Origin: Rheinheimera salexigens
Lineage (GTDB): Bacteria; Pseudomonadota; Gammaproteobacteria; Enterobacterales; Alteromonadaceae
Direction of reading: 5' to 3'
Length of the DNA: 39,566 bases
Assembly (NCBI RefSeq): GCF_001752395.1
Contig: NZ_MKEK01000001.1
Coordinates: 1-39,566 of the forward strand
The notes beneath the pieces were generated by a model. It was not told where the DNA came from. It did not search any database and worked only from the letters and a program-made list of their open reading frames with translations. This document shows, in pieces, positions 31,572 to 39,566 of the stretch (position 1 is its first letter; each line of letters begins with the position of its first letter). The translations under genes were made by a program, and so were the position numbers.

Positions 31572-32066
31572 TTACGCGGCTTGCTCTTGTTTTTGGTCGC
31601 GAACCGCGGCAATTGTACGTACAAGTTTGCCGGCTGCTGCCTCTTTCATTGTGCTCATCAAGCGTGCAATAGCTTCGTCGTATGTTGGTAACGATGCTAG
31701 CAACTCGATATCCACTGTATCACCGCTGAAAGCTGCACCTTTAAGCTCAAAGTCTTTGTTCTCTTTAGCGAATTCTTTAAAAATTCGCGCTGCAGCACCT
31801 GGGTGCTCTGAAGAGAACGCAATTAACGTTGGGCCTACAAATACATCTTTCAGACACTCGAAGTCAGTGCCTTCTACTGCACGGCGTACTAATGTATTAC
31901 GGACAACTTTCATCCATACACCAGCTTCACGCGCTTGCTTGCGCAGCGCAGAAATTTTGCCTACAGTGACACCACGAGCGTCTGCGACTACCGCAGATAA
32001 AGCACCTTTGGCAGCTTCCTGGACTTCAGCAACAATTGCTTTTTTGTCTTCAAGCTTAATAGCCAT
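31572..32066 (-). CDS. rplJ: 50S ribosomal protein L10
   Basis: L10 anchors L7/L12 dimers to 23S rRNA; in E. coli the L10-L12 complex represses its own leader. The 164-residue protein (E. coli 165) begins [15 protein letters not shown] and has the conserved [14 protein letters not shown] and [14 protein letters not shown]. The C-terminal helix that binds L12 is present. Its leader of 272 bases has several hairpins and a strong promoter. Confidence 0.98.
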   Translation of the reverse strand: MAIKLEDKKAIVAEVQEAAKGALSAVVADARGVTVGKISALRKQAREAGVWMKVVRNTLVRRAVEGTDFECLKDVFVGPTLIAFSSEHPGAAARIFKEFAKENKDFELKGAAFSGDTVDIELLASLPTYDEAIARLMSTMKEAAAGKLVRTIAAVRDQKQEQAA

Positions 32067-32088
32067 TGGCTCTTAACTCCTGGTTCAT

Positions 32089-32268
32089 CTGGACATTATT
32101 GTCCAGTTTCCTACACATCGCCTTATGTTGCCATAAGGCGCGCGATTTACGGTGAGGCCAGAAGGAATCTAATTCTTCCTGGGGTCTGCACCGTCTGCGT
32201 AGGTTGTTATTTTAAGCCATAAAATTTTTATGGCACCTACGGTCTTGGACGGAAAACGCAGCCTAAAC
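32089..32268 (-). promoter_or_regulatory. rplJ leader, candidate L10/L12-binding RNA
   Basis: In order on the minus strand: an outer stem CGTAGG/CCTACG around GCCATAAAA/TTTTATGGC (about 32197-32242); ACGGTG/CACCGT (32149-32194) enclosing a CCAG..CTGG stem, giving an asymmetric internal loop like a kink-turn; CGCCTTAT/ATAAGGCG (32119-32140); and CTGGACA-ATAA-TGTCCAG (32089-32106) before the ribosome site. Position and the nested form match the gammaproteobacterial L10 leader. Confidence 0.65.
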
Positions 32269-32299
32269 TGCATTTTCTACCCTAAAAAATGAGCGCAAG

Positions 32300-32328
32300 A
32301 TTATAAAACAACCACTGCGCCCTGTAAA
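32300..32328 (-). promoter_or_regulatory. rplJL-rpoBC promoter
   Basis: TTTACA (32323-32328) and a perfect TATAAT (32300-32305) are 17 bases apart on the minus strand, with CTTGCGC after the -10. It lies just after the rplA stop and matches the P-L10 position in E. coli. Confidence 0.85.
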
Positions 32329-32338
32329 GCACTAACGA

Positions 32339-33040
32339 TTAAACCGTAGCAGTTAATGATGCTTGGTTTAATGTTAAGCCTGCACCATGTGTAGATGAAA
32401 TGGTAACTTTCTTGATGAAAACACCTTTAGCTACAGATGGTTTAGCACGCTTTAATGCTACTAATAATGATTCTAAGTTCTCTCTTAAATGATCGCTTTC
32501 GAAATCAATTTTACCGATGGTAGTATGGATAATACCATTCTTATCATTGCGGTAACGAACTTGACCAGCTTTAGCATTTTTAACAGCTTCAGCAACATTA
32601 GCAGTCACAGTGCCAGTTTTTGGATTTGGCATTAAACCACGTGGGCCTAAGATTTGACCTAACATACCAACAACGCGCATTGCGTCTGGTGATGCGATAA
32701 CAACGTCAAAATCCATTACGCCTTTTTTCACTTGCTCTGCTAAATCTTCCATACCAACAATGTCAGCACCGGCAGCTTTAGCGGCTTCAGCGTTTGCGCC
32801 TTGAGTAAATACTGCAACACGAACGGTACGGCCAGTACCGTGAGGTAACACAGTAGCACCACGAACGTTTTGATCAGATTTACGCGCGTCAATACCAAGA
32901 TTAACGGCTACGTCAATACTTTCTAAAAACTTACCAGCTGTTAGCTCTTTTAATAAAGCTACGGCTTCGTTGATGTCGTATTCACGAGTCGAATCTACTT
33001 TAGAGCGGATTAACTTTGCACGTTTTGTTAACTTAGCCAT
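32339..33040 (-). CDS. rplA: 50S ribosomal protein L1
   Basis: L1 forms the mobile stalk that moves deacylated tRNA out of the E site, and in E. coli it represses rplKA translation. The 233-residue protein (E. coli 234) starts [17 protein letters not shown] and has the signature region [18 protein letters not shown]. It is separated from rplK by three bases. Confidence 0.98.
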   Translation of the reverse strand: MAKLTKRAKLIRSKVDSTREYDINEAVALLKELTAGKFLESIDVAVNLGIDARKSDQNVRGATVLPHGTGRTVRVAVFTQGANAEAAKAAGADIVGMEDLAEQVKKGVMDFDVVIASPDAMRVVGMLGQILGPRGLMPNPKTGTVTANVAEAVKNAKAGQVRYRNDKNGIIHTTIGKIDFESDHLRENLESLLVALKRAKPSVAKGVFIKKVTISSTHGAGLTLNQASLTATV

Positions 33041-33043
33041 CGA

Positions 33044-33472
33044 TTAACCCTCCACCTCTAAACCCATTGAACGTGCAGTACCTTCAATAGTACGTACTGC
33101 TGCTGCATGATCCGCTGCTGTTAAGTCTGGTTGCTTAATCTTTATGATTTCATCAACCTGAGCTGCAGAGATCTTGCCCACTTTCTGGGTATTTGGACGG
33201 CCTGAACCGCTTTTTAAACCAGCTGCTTTTAATAATAAAAACGCTGCTGGTGGAGTACGTGTTTCGAACGTGAAAGAACGATCGCTATATACAGTAATAA
33301 CTACTGGGATTGGCATTCCTTTTTCAAGGCTTTCTGTACGAGCATTAAAGCCTTTACAGAATTCCATGATATTCACACCGTGTTGACCCAATGCTGGACC
33401 AACTGGTGGCGACGGATTAGCCATACCAGCTTTTACCTGCAATTTAATAAGTGCAGTTACTTTCTTTGCCAT
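33044..33472 (-). CDS. rplK: 50S ribosomal protein L11
   Basis: L11 with 23S rRNA forms the GTPase-associated centre and is needed for RelA activation during starvation. The 142-residue length equals E. coli. The N-terminal domain has [20 protein letters not shown], and the C-terminal RNA-binding domain ends [12 protein letters not shown]. The 119-base gap to nusG carries a strong terminator; the rplK promoter is unclear (weak TTGTCC/TAGACC or TTGAGT/TACAAG pairs). Confidence 0.98.
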   Translation of the reverse strand: MAKKVTALIKLQVKAGMANPSPPVGPALGQHGVNIMEFCKGFNARTESLEKGMPIPVVITVYSDRSFTFETRTPPAAFLLLKAAGLKSGSGRPNTQKVGKISAAQVDEIIKIKQPDLTAADHAAAVRTIEGTARSMGLEVEG

Positions 33473-33542
33473 GTTTCACCTCTGTTTTAGGGTCTAAGCC
33501 TTGTAAATGCGAGGACAATTACTCAAGCGGCTCCCCAACGTT

Positions 33543-33576
33543 AAAAAGGGCGCTGATTATATTTTAATCAGCGCCC
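33543..33576 (-). terminator. Intrinsic terminator after nusG
   Basis: A perfect 12-pair stem, GGGCGCTGATTA with TAATCAGCGCCC, five-base loop, then TTTTT on the minus strand. It ends the tRNA-Trp-secE-nusG unit. Confidence 0.95.
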
Positions 33577-33591
33577 GCTTACAATCTTTAA

Positions 33592-34131
33592 TTACGCTTT
33601 TTCTACCTGACCAAACTCAAGCTCGACCGGTGTAGAACGGCCAAAAATAAGTACGGATACTTTAACTCGACTTTTATCATAATCGACTTCTTCAACTACG
33701 CCGTTAAAGTCAGCAAATGGACCTTCAGTAACACGTACCACTTCACCGGTTTCAAATAATGTTTTCGGTTTCGGCTTATCAGCATTATCTTCAAGACGAT
33801 TTAAGATAGTCATGGCTTCTTTTTCAGAAATAGGCGCTGGACGATCTGATGTGCCACCAATAAAACCTAAGACGCGCGGTACACTTTTCACTAAATGCCA
33901 TGCTTCTTCACACATTTCCATTTGTACTAATACATAACCAGGGAAGAATTTGCGTTCAGATTTACGCTTTTGGCCTGCGCGCATCTCGATAACTTCTTCA
34001 GTGGGCACTAGTACATCACCAAACATTTCTTCCATTTGGTTAATACGAATATGTTCACGCAATGTAGTTGCAACCCGCTGCTCATAGCCAGAAAAGGCTT
34101 GTACCACATACCAACGCATCTTTTCTGCCAT
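33592..34131 (-). CDS. nusG: Transcription factor NusG
   Basis: NusG binds RNA polymerase to raise elongation rate, links Rho to termination and couples to ribosomes through S10. The 179-residue protein (E. coli 181) has the NGN domain with [19 protein letters not shown] and [10 protein letters not shown]. The C-terminal KOW domain is [19 protein letters not shown] (landmark). It lies three bases after secE. Confidence 0.98.
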   Translation of the reverse strand: MAEKMRWYVVQAFSGYEQRVATTLREHIRINQMEEMFGDVLVPTEEVIEMRAGQKRKSERKFFPGYVLVQMEMCEEAWHLVKSVPRVLGFIGGTSDRPAPISEKEAMTILNRLEDNADKPKPKTLFETGEVVRVTEGPFADFNGVVEEVDYDKSRVKVSVLIFGRSTPVELEFGQVEKA

Positions 34132-34134
34132 GTC

Positions 34135-34509
34135 TTAAATCCCCAATCCAGTTAAAAATGATACAATTCGCATTAAGATGGCGTCTAAACCCCACAGCAA
34201 CAAACCCATAATAAGTGTGGCAATCAAAACCACTATTGTTGTTTGCATCGTTTCTTGCCGTGTTGGCCACACTACTTTACGTACTTCTGTACGTGCTTCT
34301 TTAGCGAAATTAATAAAGGTTTTGCCTTTGTGCGTTTGACCTGCAACCACACCCGCGATAATAACCAGCACGACAACGGCGATAGCACGTTCTAACGCAG
34401 ATAATTCATATACATAATTACCTACAACGGCCGCAGCTAAAATTGCAAACACCAACAACCATTTAACTAATTCAATTCCACTTTTTGGGGTTTCACTTGC
34501 TGCGCTCAT
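34135..34509 (-). CDS. secE: Preprotein translocase subunit SecE
   Basis: SecE clamps SecY in the inner membrane. The chosen start MSAASETPKSGIELVK gives 124 residues (E. coli 127). An upstream in-frame start would run into tRNA-Trp, so it is rejected. There are three hydrophobic segments (about 17-33, 38-58 and 92-119). The essential cytoplasmic amphipathic part FAKEARTEVRKVVWPTRQET precedes the third. It shares its promoter with tRNA-Trp. Confidence 0.97.
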   Translation of the reverse strand: MSAASETPKSGIELVKWLLVFAILAAAVVGNYVYELSALERAIAVVVLVIIAGVVAGQTHKGKTFINFAKEARTEVRKVVWPTRQETMQTTIVVLIATLIMGLLLWGLDAILMRIVSFLTGLGI

Positions 34510-34583
34510 GCTTCGACTCACTTCACTTGACTTGCTAAAAGCAACTAAATACCAGATGTAGATTTTTCTACACCAAAAAAAGT

Positions 34584-34660
34584 TGGCAGGGGCGGAGGGA
34601 TTCGAACCCCCAACCATCGGTTTTGGAGACCGCTGTTCTACCAATTGGAACTACGCCCCT
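34584..34660 (-). tRNA. trpT: tRNA-Trp (CCA anticodon)
   Basis: A 77-base cloverleaf with encoded CCA end. The acceptor is AGGGGCG paired to CGCCCCT, and the anticodon loop is TCTCCAAA with CCA. The D loop has one base more than E. coli tRNA-Trp. It is 74 bases before secE and follows its own promoter. Confidence 0.97.
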
Positions 34661-34719
34661 ACAAGATTCTATTTCTAGACTACTTCTCGATATTAACACC
34701 GAGTTTTTAATAGCCGCTC

Positions 34720-34747
34720 ATTATACTGTCTACACAGACTAACACAA
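34720..34747 (-). promoter_or_regulatory. Promoter for tRNA-Trp-secE-nusG
   Basis: TTGTGT (34742-34747) and a perfect TATAAT (34720-34725) are 16 bases apart, followed by GAGCGGC. It lies between the tufB terminator and tRNA-Trp. Confidence 0.7.
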
Positions 34748-34811
34748 GCACAGCATCCGTTTATTGCAAACAGTTTTTACTTTTTTTCGGTTCATCCCAA
34801 CTGTAGCCAAT

Positions 34812-34837
34812 AAAAAAGGCCCCTTACGGAGCCTTTT
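34812..34837 (-). terminator. Intrinsic terminator after tufB
   Basis: Identical to the terminator after tufA: a G.U-containing stem, GTAA loop and T run on the minus strand. Confidence 0.88.
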
Positions 34838-34860
34838 AGGTATCTACAATACGTTAGCTA

Positions 34861-36045
34861 TTACGCTACGATTTTTGATACTACACCAGCACCTACTGTG
34901 CGGCCGCCTTCACGGATGGCGAAGCGTAAACCTTCAGTCATCGCGATTGGACAAATTAATTCAACAACAAACTTCAAGTTGTCACCAGGCATAACCATCT
35001 CTACGCCTTCTGGTAATTCTACTGCACCCGTTACGTCTGTAGTACGGAAGTAGAACTGTGGACGATAGCCTTTGAAGAATGGAGTATGACGACCACCTTC
35101 TTCTTTTGACAATACGTACACTTCACCTTCAAACTTAGTGTGTGGCTTAATTGAACCTGGCTTAGCTAATACTTGGCCACGCTCTACGTCTTCACGCTTA
35201 GTACCACGTAATAACGCACCAATGTTCTCGCCTGCACGACCTTCGTCTAACAGTTTACGGAACATTTCAACACCGGTACAAGTCGTCGCTACTGTGTCTT
35301 TGATACCTACGATTTCTACGGTCTCGCCAACTTTAACAATACCCTGCTCTACACGGCCTGTTACTACAGTACCACGACCAGCAATTGAGAATACGTCTTC
35401 GATTGGCATGATGAATGGCATATCAATAGCACGTACTGGATCTGGGATATACGTATCTAAGGCATGGCCTAATTCTACGATTTTTGCTTCCCACTCTTCC
35501 ACGCCTTCTAACGCTTTTAACGCTGAACCGCGGATTACTGGTAAGTCGTCACCTGGGAAGTCGTAGTCTGAAAGTAATTCACGTACTTCCATTTCTACTA
35601 ATTCTAATAACTCTTCGTCATCTACCATGTCACACTTGTTCATGAACACGATGATGTAAGGAACACCAACTTGACGTGATAACAAGATGTGCTCACGTGT
35701 TTGTGGCATTGGACCATCGGTAGACGCTACTACTAAAATAGCACCATCCATCTGCGCAGCACCCGTGATCATGTTTTTAACATAGTCGGCGTGACCTGGG
35801 CAGTCTACGTGTGCGTAGTGACGTGCAGGCGTATCATATTCAACGTGTGAAGTGTTGATAGTGATACCACGTGCTTTTTCTTCTGGCGCTTTGTCGATTT
35901 GATCAAATGCAAACGCCTTACCGCCGTATGTTTTTGCTAATACGTTGGTGATTGCTGCAGTTAAAGTAGTTTTACCATGGTCGACGTGACCGATAGTGCC
36001 TACGTTAACGTGCGGTTTAATACGTTCAAATTTAGCCTTAGCCAT
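34861..36045 (-). CDS. tufB: Elongation factor Tu, copy B
   Basis: The second EF-Tu gene; protein identical in all 394 residues to the copy at 18240-19424. The DNA differs at one synonymous position (a Thr codon, ACT here against ACC). It stands 72 bases after tRNA-Thr(GGU) in the same tRNA4-tufB unit as E. coli, so it is probably co-transcribed with the tRNAs and independently controlled from tufA. The G motifs [16 protein letters not shown] and NKCD are intact. Confidence 0.99.
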   Translation of the reverse strand: MAKAKFERIKPHVNVGTIGHVDHGKTTLTAAITNVLAKTYGGKAFAFDQIDKAPEEKARGITINTSHVEYDTPARHYAHVDCPGHADYVKNMITGAAQMDGAILVVASTDGPMPQTREHILLSRQVGVPYIIVFMNKCDMVDDEELLELVEMEVRELLSDYDFPGDDLPVIRGSALKALEGVEEWEAKIVELGHALDTYIPDPVRAIDMPFIMPIEDVFSIAGRGTVVTGRVEQGIVKVGETVEIVGIKDTVATTCTGVEMFRKLLDEGRAGENIGALLRGTKREDVERGQVLAKPGSIKPHTKFEGEVYVLSKEEGGRHTPFFKGYRPQFYFRTTDVTGAVELPEGVEMVMPGDNLKFVVELICPIAMTEGLRFAIREGGRTVGAGVVSKIVA

Positions 36046-36117
36046 GAGTAGACCCTTTTAACAAAACGGCAGTTATAATATTGAGTTTAATTATGATAGC
36101 AGAAGGTAGGTTCAAAC

Positions 36118-36193
<76 letters not shown>

Positions 36194-36202
36194 ATTTTTG
36201 AT

Positions 36203-36279
<77 letters not shown>

Positions 36280-36311
36280 CCTACTCGTAGCTATATGTAC
36301 TAACGTAAAAA

Positions 36312-36396
<85 letters not shown>

Positions 36397-36407
36397 ACAC
36401 ACACTAA

Positions 36408-36483
<76 letters not shown>

Positions 36484-36502
36484 ACTACGTCAGTGGGTGC
36501 GA

Positions 36503-36531
36503 ATTCTAGTGTAATGCTCGAAGCGGTGCAA
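36503..36531 (-). promoter_or_regulatory. Promoter for the tRNA-tufB operon
   Basis: TTGCAC (36526-36531) and TAGAAT (36503-36508) are 17 bases apart, followed by TCGCACCC. It lies 20 bases upstream of the first tRNA. Confidence 0.8.
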
Positions 36532-36595
36532 CACTAAATCGCATAAAAAGGCTTTTTTCTTAATCAAGCGCCTATTAAGTGTGCAATAAGCACAT

Positions 36596-37291
36596 TTAAA
36601 GCCGACAATAACGACTTAGGCCATGAAAAACCAGTAAGGGCTCTATAATAATCGGTAACGAATCTAGATGACTTGCTAGCAATAAGCTGTCACCTCCGGT
36701 TAATATTATTTGCTGTGTAGGATGATTTTGCCAAGCTAATTGGATAGCGCCAATAACAGCCGCTAAACAGCCACTCTGTAAAGCCGTGGCCGTATTATTT
36801 GCCGGTGCCAGTACTGGCTTAAACTCGTTAGCATTTAGCACTTTTGCGGTATTGCTGACAACAGCACGTTGTTGCATCGCTAAGCCGGGTATAATCCAAC
36901 CACCTTGATGACTTCCTTGCGGATCAAGCCAGTCAATTGTCACCGCTGTACCTGCGTCTATCACCATTATTGAATGATTCGGTAACTGTTGTTTTGCCGC
37001 GATCATAGCTAACCAGCGATCAACTCCTAGCTTTTCCGGTTCGCTATAACTGTTTCTGATACCAAATGCTGCTGCTTCAGATTGGACCTGGATCCAGCGG
37101 ACATCTGTTAATTTCAATTTTTGCTTTAACACTTGTAGCTGCTCATCAGCAGCAACACTAGCAACGATAACGGCTTCAATATCAGTTGGATTAATATCCA
37201 TGGTAGCTAAGTCTTGCACTAACCTCAGGCTACCATTTTCATATAGGGCTGCTTTGCATCGAGTGTTACCTATATCTAATAATAAATACAT
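36596..37291 (-). CDS. coaX: Type III pantothenate kinase
   Basis: CoaX phosphorylates pantothenate in the first step of CoA synthesis; the type III form is not inhibited by CoA and usually needs a monovalent cation. The start MYLLLDIGNTRCKAAL gives 231 residues. A longer frame would overlap birA by 35 bases. Motifs are DIGNT (6-10), GVDR (89-92), DAGTAVT (112-118) and GGWIIPG (130-136) of the ASKHA kinase fold. It starts one base after the birA stop. E. coli has the unrelated coaA on the opposite strand here. Confidence 0.96.
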   Translation of the reverse strand: MYLLLDIGNTRCKAALYENGSLRLVQDLATMDINPTDIEAVIVASVAADEQLQVLKQKLKLTDVRWIQVQSEAAAFGIRNSYSEPEKLGVDRWLAMIAAKQQLPNHSIMVIDAGTAVTIDWLDPQGSHQGGWIIPGLAMQQRAVVSNTAKVLNANEFKPVLAPANNTATALQSGCLAAVIGAIQLAWQNHPTQQIILTGGDSLLLASHLDSLPIIIEPLLVFHGLSRYCRL

Positions 37292-37292
37292 A

Positions 37293-38276
37293 TTATTGAT
37301 GCCCTCTAACCGAGATTTCGCCACCATAAATTGGCTCTATTGCGTGCGTAGTTTCCAGCAGTAAGGCTCCTTGTTTATCAACACCACGACAAATACCTAC
37401 CTTTTCAGTTGTTGAAATAACTTTAATGGCTTGATCCTGATATTGGTTAACTTTATTAAATTCAGACACAAAACAGGAAAAGCCGGATTGGCTAAATTCT
37501 GTTAATATTGCAATCAACTCAGTCTGTAAATTTATAATCAACTGATTACGATTAATCGATTCGGTTGTATGTTGGCTTAACGTAGTAAAAGGCTGATCAA
37601 TATTATCAGTTGCTGTGCTTGGCATATGTATATTTAAACCGATGCCTATAATTGCATCGCAATCAGCATCAACTTGACCCGATAATTCAACTAATATACC
37701 AGCTACTTTTTGTTCATTAATGTAGACATCATTTGGCCACTTTAGCTTAGCATCTACGCCATAATGCTGACGTAACGTGCGTACTATGGCTAAGCCTACC
37801 ACTAAACTTAAACCCATAGCCGCCTGCATGCCATGTGCTAAACGCCAATACATTGAAAAATACAAATTAGTACCAAAAGGAGAATACCAATTTCTGCCTC
37901 GACGGCCTCGACCTGCTGTTTGTGCCTCAGCGACAATTGTCGCACCCAATTCAGTAATCAATCCGGCTTTAATTCGTTGTTGTAATTGACTATTTGTTGA
38001 ATCGGTAATCTCATGCACTAATACTTGTGGTCTTTTGGCACCTTGGGCAATATTAATCTGCGCAGCATCAAGTAGTGTAATTGCTGCAGCAAAACAATAT
38101 CCTCTACCGCGCACACTATAGATATCCAAGCCTAATTGTTGTAGTTGGTTAATATAATTTGCTACTGCGGTTCTACTAACGCCTAATTCATCAGCTAGTA
38201 TTTGACCAGAACAAAACTCACCATTACTCAACCGCGATAATAATGTCCGGATAATGATTAAACTTGATTTACTCAC
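37293..38276 (-). CDS. birA: Biotin-protein ligase / biotin operon repressor
   Basis: BirA activates biotin as biotinyl-AMP, transfers it to the biotin carrier subunit of acetyl-CoA carboxylase and represses the bio operon. The 327-residue protein (E. coli 321) has an N-terminal winged helix with ADELGVSRTAVANYINQL (residues 28-45), so it is the DNA-binding type. The catalytic domain has GRGRRGRNWYSP (122-133) and KWPNDVYINEQKVAGILVE. It overlaps murB by eight bases, a sign of coupled translation. Confidence 0.97.
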   Translation of the reverse strand: MSKSSLIIIRTLLSRLSNGEFCSGQILADELGVSRTAVANYINQLQQLGLDIYSVRGRGYCFAAAITLLDAAQINIAQGAKRPQVLVHEITDSTNSQLQQRIKAGLITELGATIVAEAQTAGRGRRGRNWYSPFGTNLYFSMYWRLAHGMQAAMGLSLVVGLAIVRTLRQHYGVDAKLKWPNDVYINEQKVAGILVELSGQVDADCDAIIGIGLNIHMPSTATDNIDQPFTTLSQHTTESINRNQLIINLQTELIAILTEFSQSGFSCFVSEFNKVNQYQDQAIKVISTTEKVGICRGVDKQGALLLETTHAIEPIYGGEISVRGHQ

Positions 38277-39282
38277 CGTGCAGCATTCCTGTTGCTGTTA
38301 ACAGCCGGACTTCTGGTTGTAATATAATGGCATAAGCACACTGTACGGCTTGGATAATCCTCTGAATTAGCTCCACAAGTTCATCTGCGGTGCCGTTACC
38401 ATAATTAACTAACACTAGTGGTTGTTTGTCATAACAGCCTACACCACCGTGCTGAAACCCTTTAAAGCCTTGTTGCTCTAATAACCAAGCCGCGGGCACT
38501 TTAATGCTGGTGTCATTATTAATATAACCAGGTAACTTCGGGAATTGTTGTTTTAATACAGCATATTGTTGTTGGGTTATAATTGGATTTTTAAAAAAAC
38601 TGCCGCAATTGGCCAGCTGATCAGGAGAGGGTAGTTTTGAGTTTCTTACTCGGATCACTGTATTATAAACATCTTGGATACTTGCTTTGCTATCTAAACT
38701 ATCTAGCCCATTATAATTTAATATTGGCAACGCCTTTTTTTGCAATAGTAATCCCACTGCGATAATAATACCTTTGCCTGCCAAGTGCTGTTTAAAAATA
38801 CTATCTCGATAACTAAATTGACATCGAGCAGCAGTAATTCGTTGTACCGTTTGGCTTTGCCAATGATAAAAATCGACGTATAAACAACGGTCCGCGAACT
38901 CCACACCATAGGCGCCAATATTTTGTACCGGGGCAGCGCCTACAGAGCCCGGTATTAACGCCAGATTTTCAATACCCCACCAGTTATTATCCACTGCCCA
39001 TGTTACTAAATCATGCCAGTTATGGCCTGACTCAACATGTAACAACCCATAGTTATCGTCTATTGCTAATATTGATTTACTCGCAGCCGTGTAGCGGCAT
39101 ATCGGTGTGGTGATATCTTGCAGAAATATGGTATTACTGCCCTCACCCAACACTATAGGCGTTTGTTCTGGCTGATATGCAGCTAACTCAGCAACAGAAT
39201 TTAACTCCGTAACTTGGGCTAAATTTTGCTTAAATCTAAAAGTTGAGAAAGGTTCAGCTGACACTTGAGACAGAATACGCAT
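38269..39282 (-). CDS. murB: UDP-N-acetylenolpyruvoylglucosamine reductase
   Basis: MurB reduces enolpyruvyl-UDP-GlcNAc to UDP-MurNAc with NADPH and FAD, the second committed step of peptidoglycan synthesis. The 337-residue protein (E. coli 342) is type I. It has the FAD-binding GEGSN (47-51) and IPGSVGAAPVQNIGAYG (110-126). Active-site residues are R159 in SYRDSIF, S228 in NCGSFFKNP and E324 in LQPEVRL, aligned with R159/S229/E325 of E. coli. It is the first gene of the murB-birA-coaX unit. Confidence 0.97.
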   Translation of the reverse strand: MRILSQVSAEPFSTFRFKQNLAQVTELNSVAELAAYQPEQTPIVLGEGSNTIFLQDITTPICRYTAASKSILAIDDNYGLLHVESGHNWHDLVTWAVDNNWWGIENLALIPGSVGAAPVQNIGAYGVEFADRCLYVDFYHWQSQTVQRITAARCQFSYRDSIFKQHLAGKGIIIAVGLLLQKKALPILNYNGLDSLDSKASIQDVYNTVIRVRNSKLPSPDQLANCGSFFKNPIITQQQYAVLKQQFPKLPGYINNDTSIKVPAAWLLEQQGFKGFQHGGVGCYDKQPLVLVNYGNGTADELVELIQRIIQAVQCAYAIILQPEVRLLTATGMLHGE

Positions 39283-39310
39283 ATTAAAACCACTTTATAA
39301 TAATGACGTT

Positions 39311-39339
39311 ATTGTAAGGCTCGCAGCTACTAAGCGCAA
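39311..39339 (-). promoter_or_regulatory. Possible murB promoter
   Basis: TTGCGC (39334-39339) and TACAAT (39311-39316) are 17 bases apart, 28 bases upstream of the murB ATG. The match is moderate. Confidence 0.4.
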
Positions 39340-39566
39340 ATACACAATCTACAAGCTGGAGATCTTAGATAGTGATGATTTGAGCTAGGACTGGCTATAT
39401 TAAGGACTTGATCTACAGAAGTTCAATGTATTAATGCTTACTTGCATGGTTAAATCAGTTTGGTATCGTAAGCGGTGAGCTATTTTTCTCGGATCGAGGG
39501 TTGACTAGCCGGCGAACGAATACAAAAAACCCAGCTATTCTAGTGAGTAACGATTAATCATCATGA

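Larger units (their letters stand above)
34809..36057 (-). repeat. tuf repeat, copy B
   Basis: Direct repeat of 18188-19436, including the terminator. Flanks diverge sharply at both ends, which marks the limits of gene conversion. Confidence 0.95.

Noticed and set aside
31627..32076. Plus-strand 149-residue frame opposite rplJ
   Set aside because: Alanine/serine-rich mirror of rplJ codon bias; typical antisense shadow.
33473..33547. rplK promoter candidates TTGAGT/TACAAG and TTGTCC/TAGACC
   Set aside because: Spacing (15) or -10 quality is poor; neither is good enough to list as a feature.
34135..34644. 169-residue version of SecE
   Set aside because: The extra N-terminal 45 residues are translated from tRNA-Trp and its flank; the family start is at 34509.
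39520..39566. Possible 3' half of a terminator (GCTGGGTTTTTTG on the minus strand)
   Set aside because: The matching 5' arm is not present in the window, so the hairpin cannot be shown.

Overview
The window is a core housekeeping segment of a gammaproteobacterial chromosome, and every protein gene recognised is on the minus strand. The evidence is E. coli-like sequence and order of the rplKA-rplJL-rpoBC, str, S10, spc and alpha operons, the thr-tyr-gly-thr tRNA cluster before tufB, a zinc-free S14, two tuf copies and a type I MurB. The order Alteromonadales or a relative (Rheinheimera, Alishewanella or Arsukibacterium type) is my best guess from protein feel and from coaX replacing coaA; it is not proven here.

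In the direction of transcription (right to left): murB-birA-coaX (cell wall, biotin, CoA); tRNA-Thr(UGU), tRNA-Tyr(GUA), tRNA-Gly(UCC), tRNA-Thr(GGU) and tufB; tRNA-Trp, secE, nusG; rplK-rplA; a long structured leader and rplJ-rplL; an attenuator and rpoB-rpoC; the str operon rpsL-rpsG-fusA-tufA; a two-gene lipid module (acyl-CoA dehydrogenase and outer membrane phospholipase A); the S10 operon rpsJ to rpsQ; the spc operon rplN to rpmJ; the alpha operon rpsM-rpsK-rpsD-rpoA-rplQ; and a secreted serine beta-lactamase-like protein. A strong promoter at the left edge points out of the window.

The genes supply ribosomal proteins, elongation factors, RNA polymerase subunits, the SecYE core and NusG, so most of the window is one growth-rate-controlled block. 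Control is visible in the DNA. There are consensus-like promoters, several with G+C-rich discriminators typical of stringent control, before the tRNA-tufB, tRNA-Trp-secE, rplJ, rpsL, rpsJ and rplN units. Intrinsic terminators follow nusG, both tuf genes, rpsQ and rplQ, and there is an attenuator between rplL and rpoB. RNA leaders match the S4-binding alpha leader and, by position and structure, the L10 and L4 leaders.

The least routine parts are the lipid module between tufA and rpsJ, which carries a perfect PsrA-like palindrome upstream; the two tuf copies, which differ at one base in 1185; inverted repeats entwined with the str and spc promoters; and the beta-lactamase-like protein. I saw no mobile element, CRISPR array, rRNA gene or clearly new multi-gene system. 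No stretch over 300 bases lacks a gene. The 284 bases at the right end (39283-39566) hold a possible murB promoter and nothing else I recognise, and bases 1-151 hold only the outward promoter.
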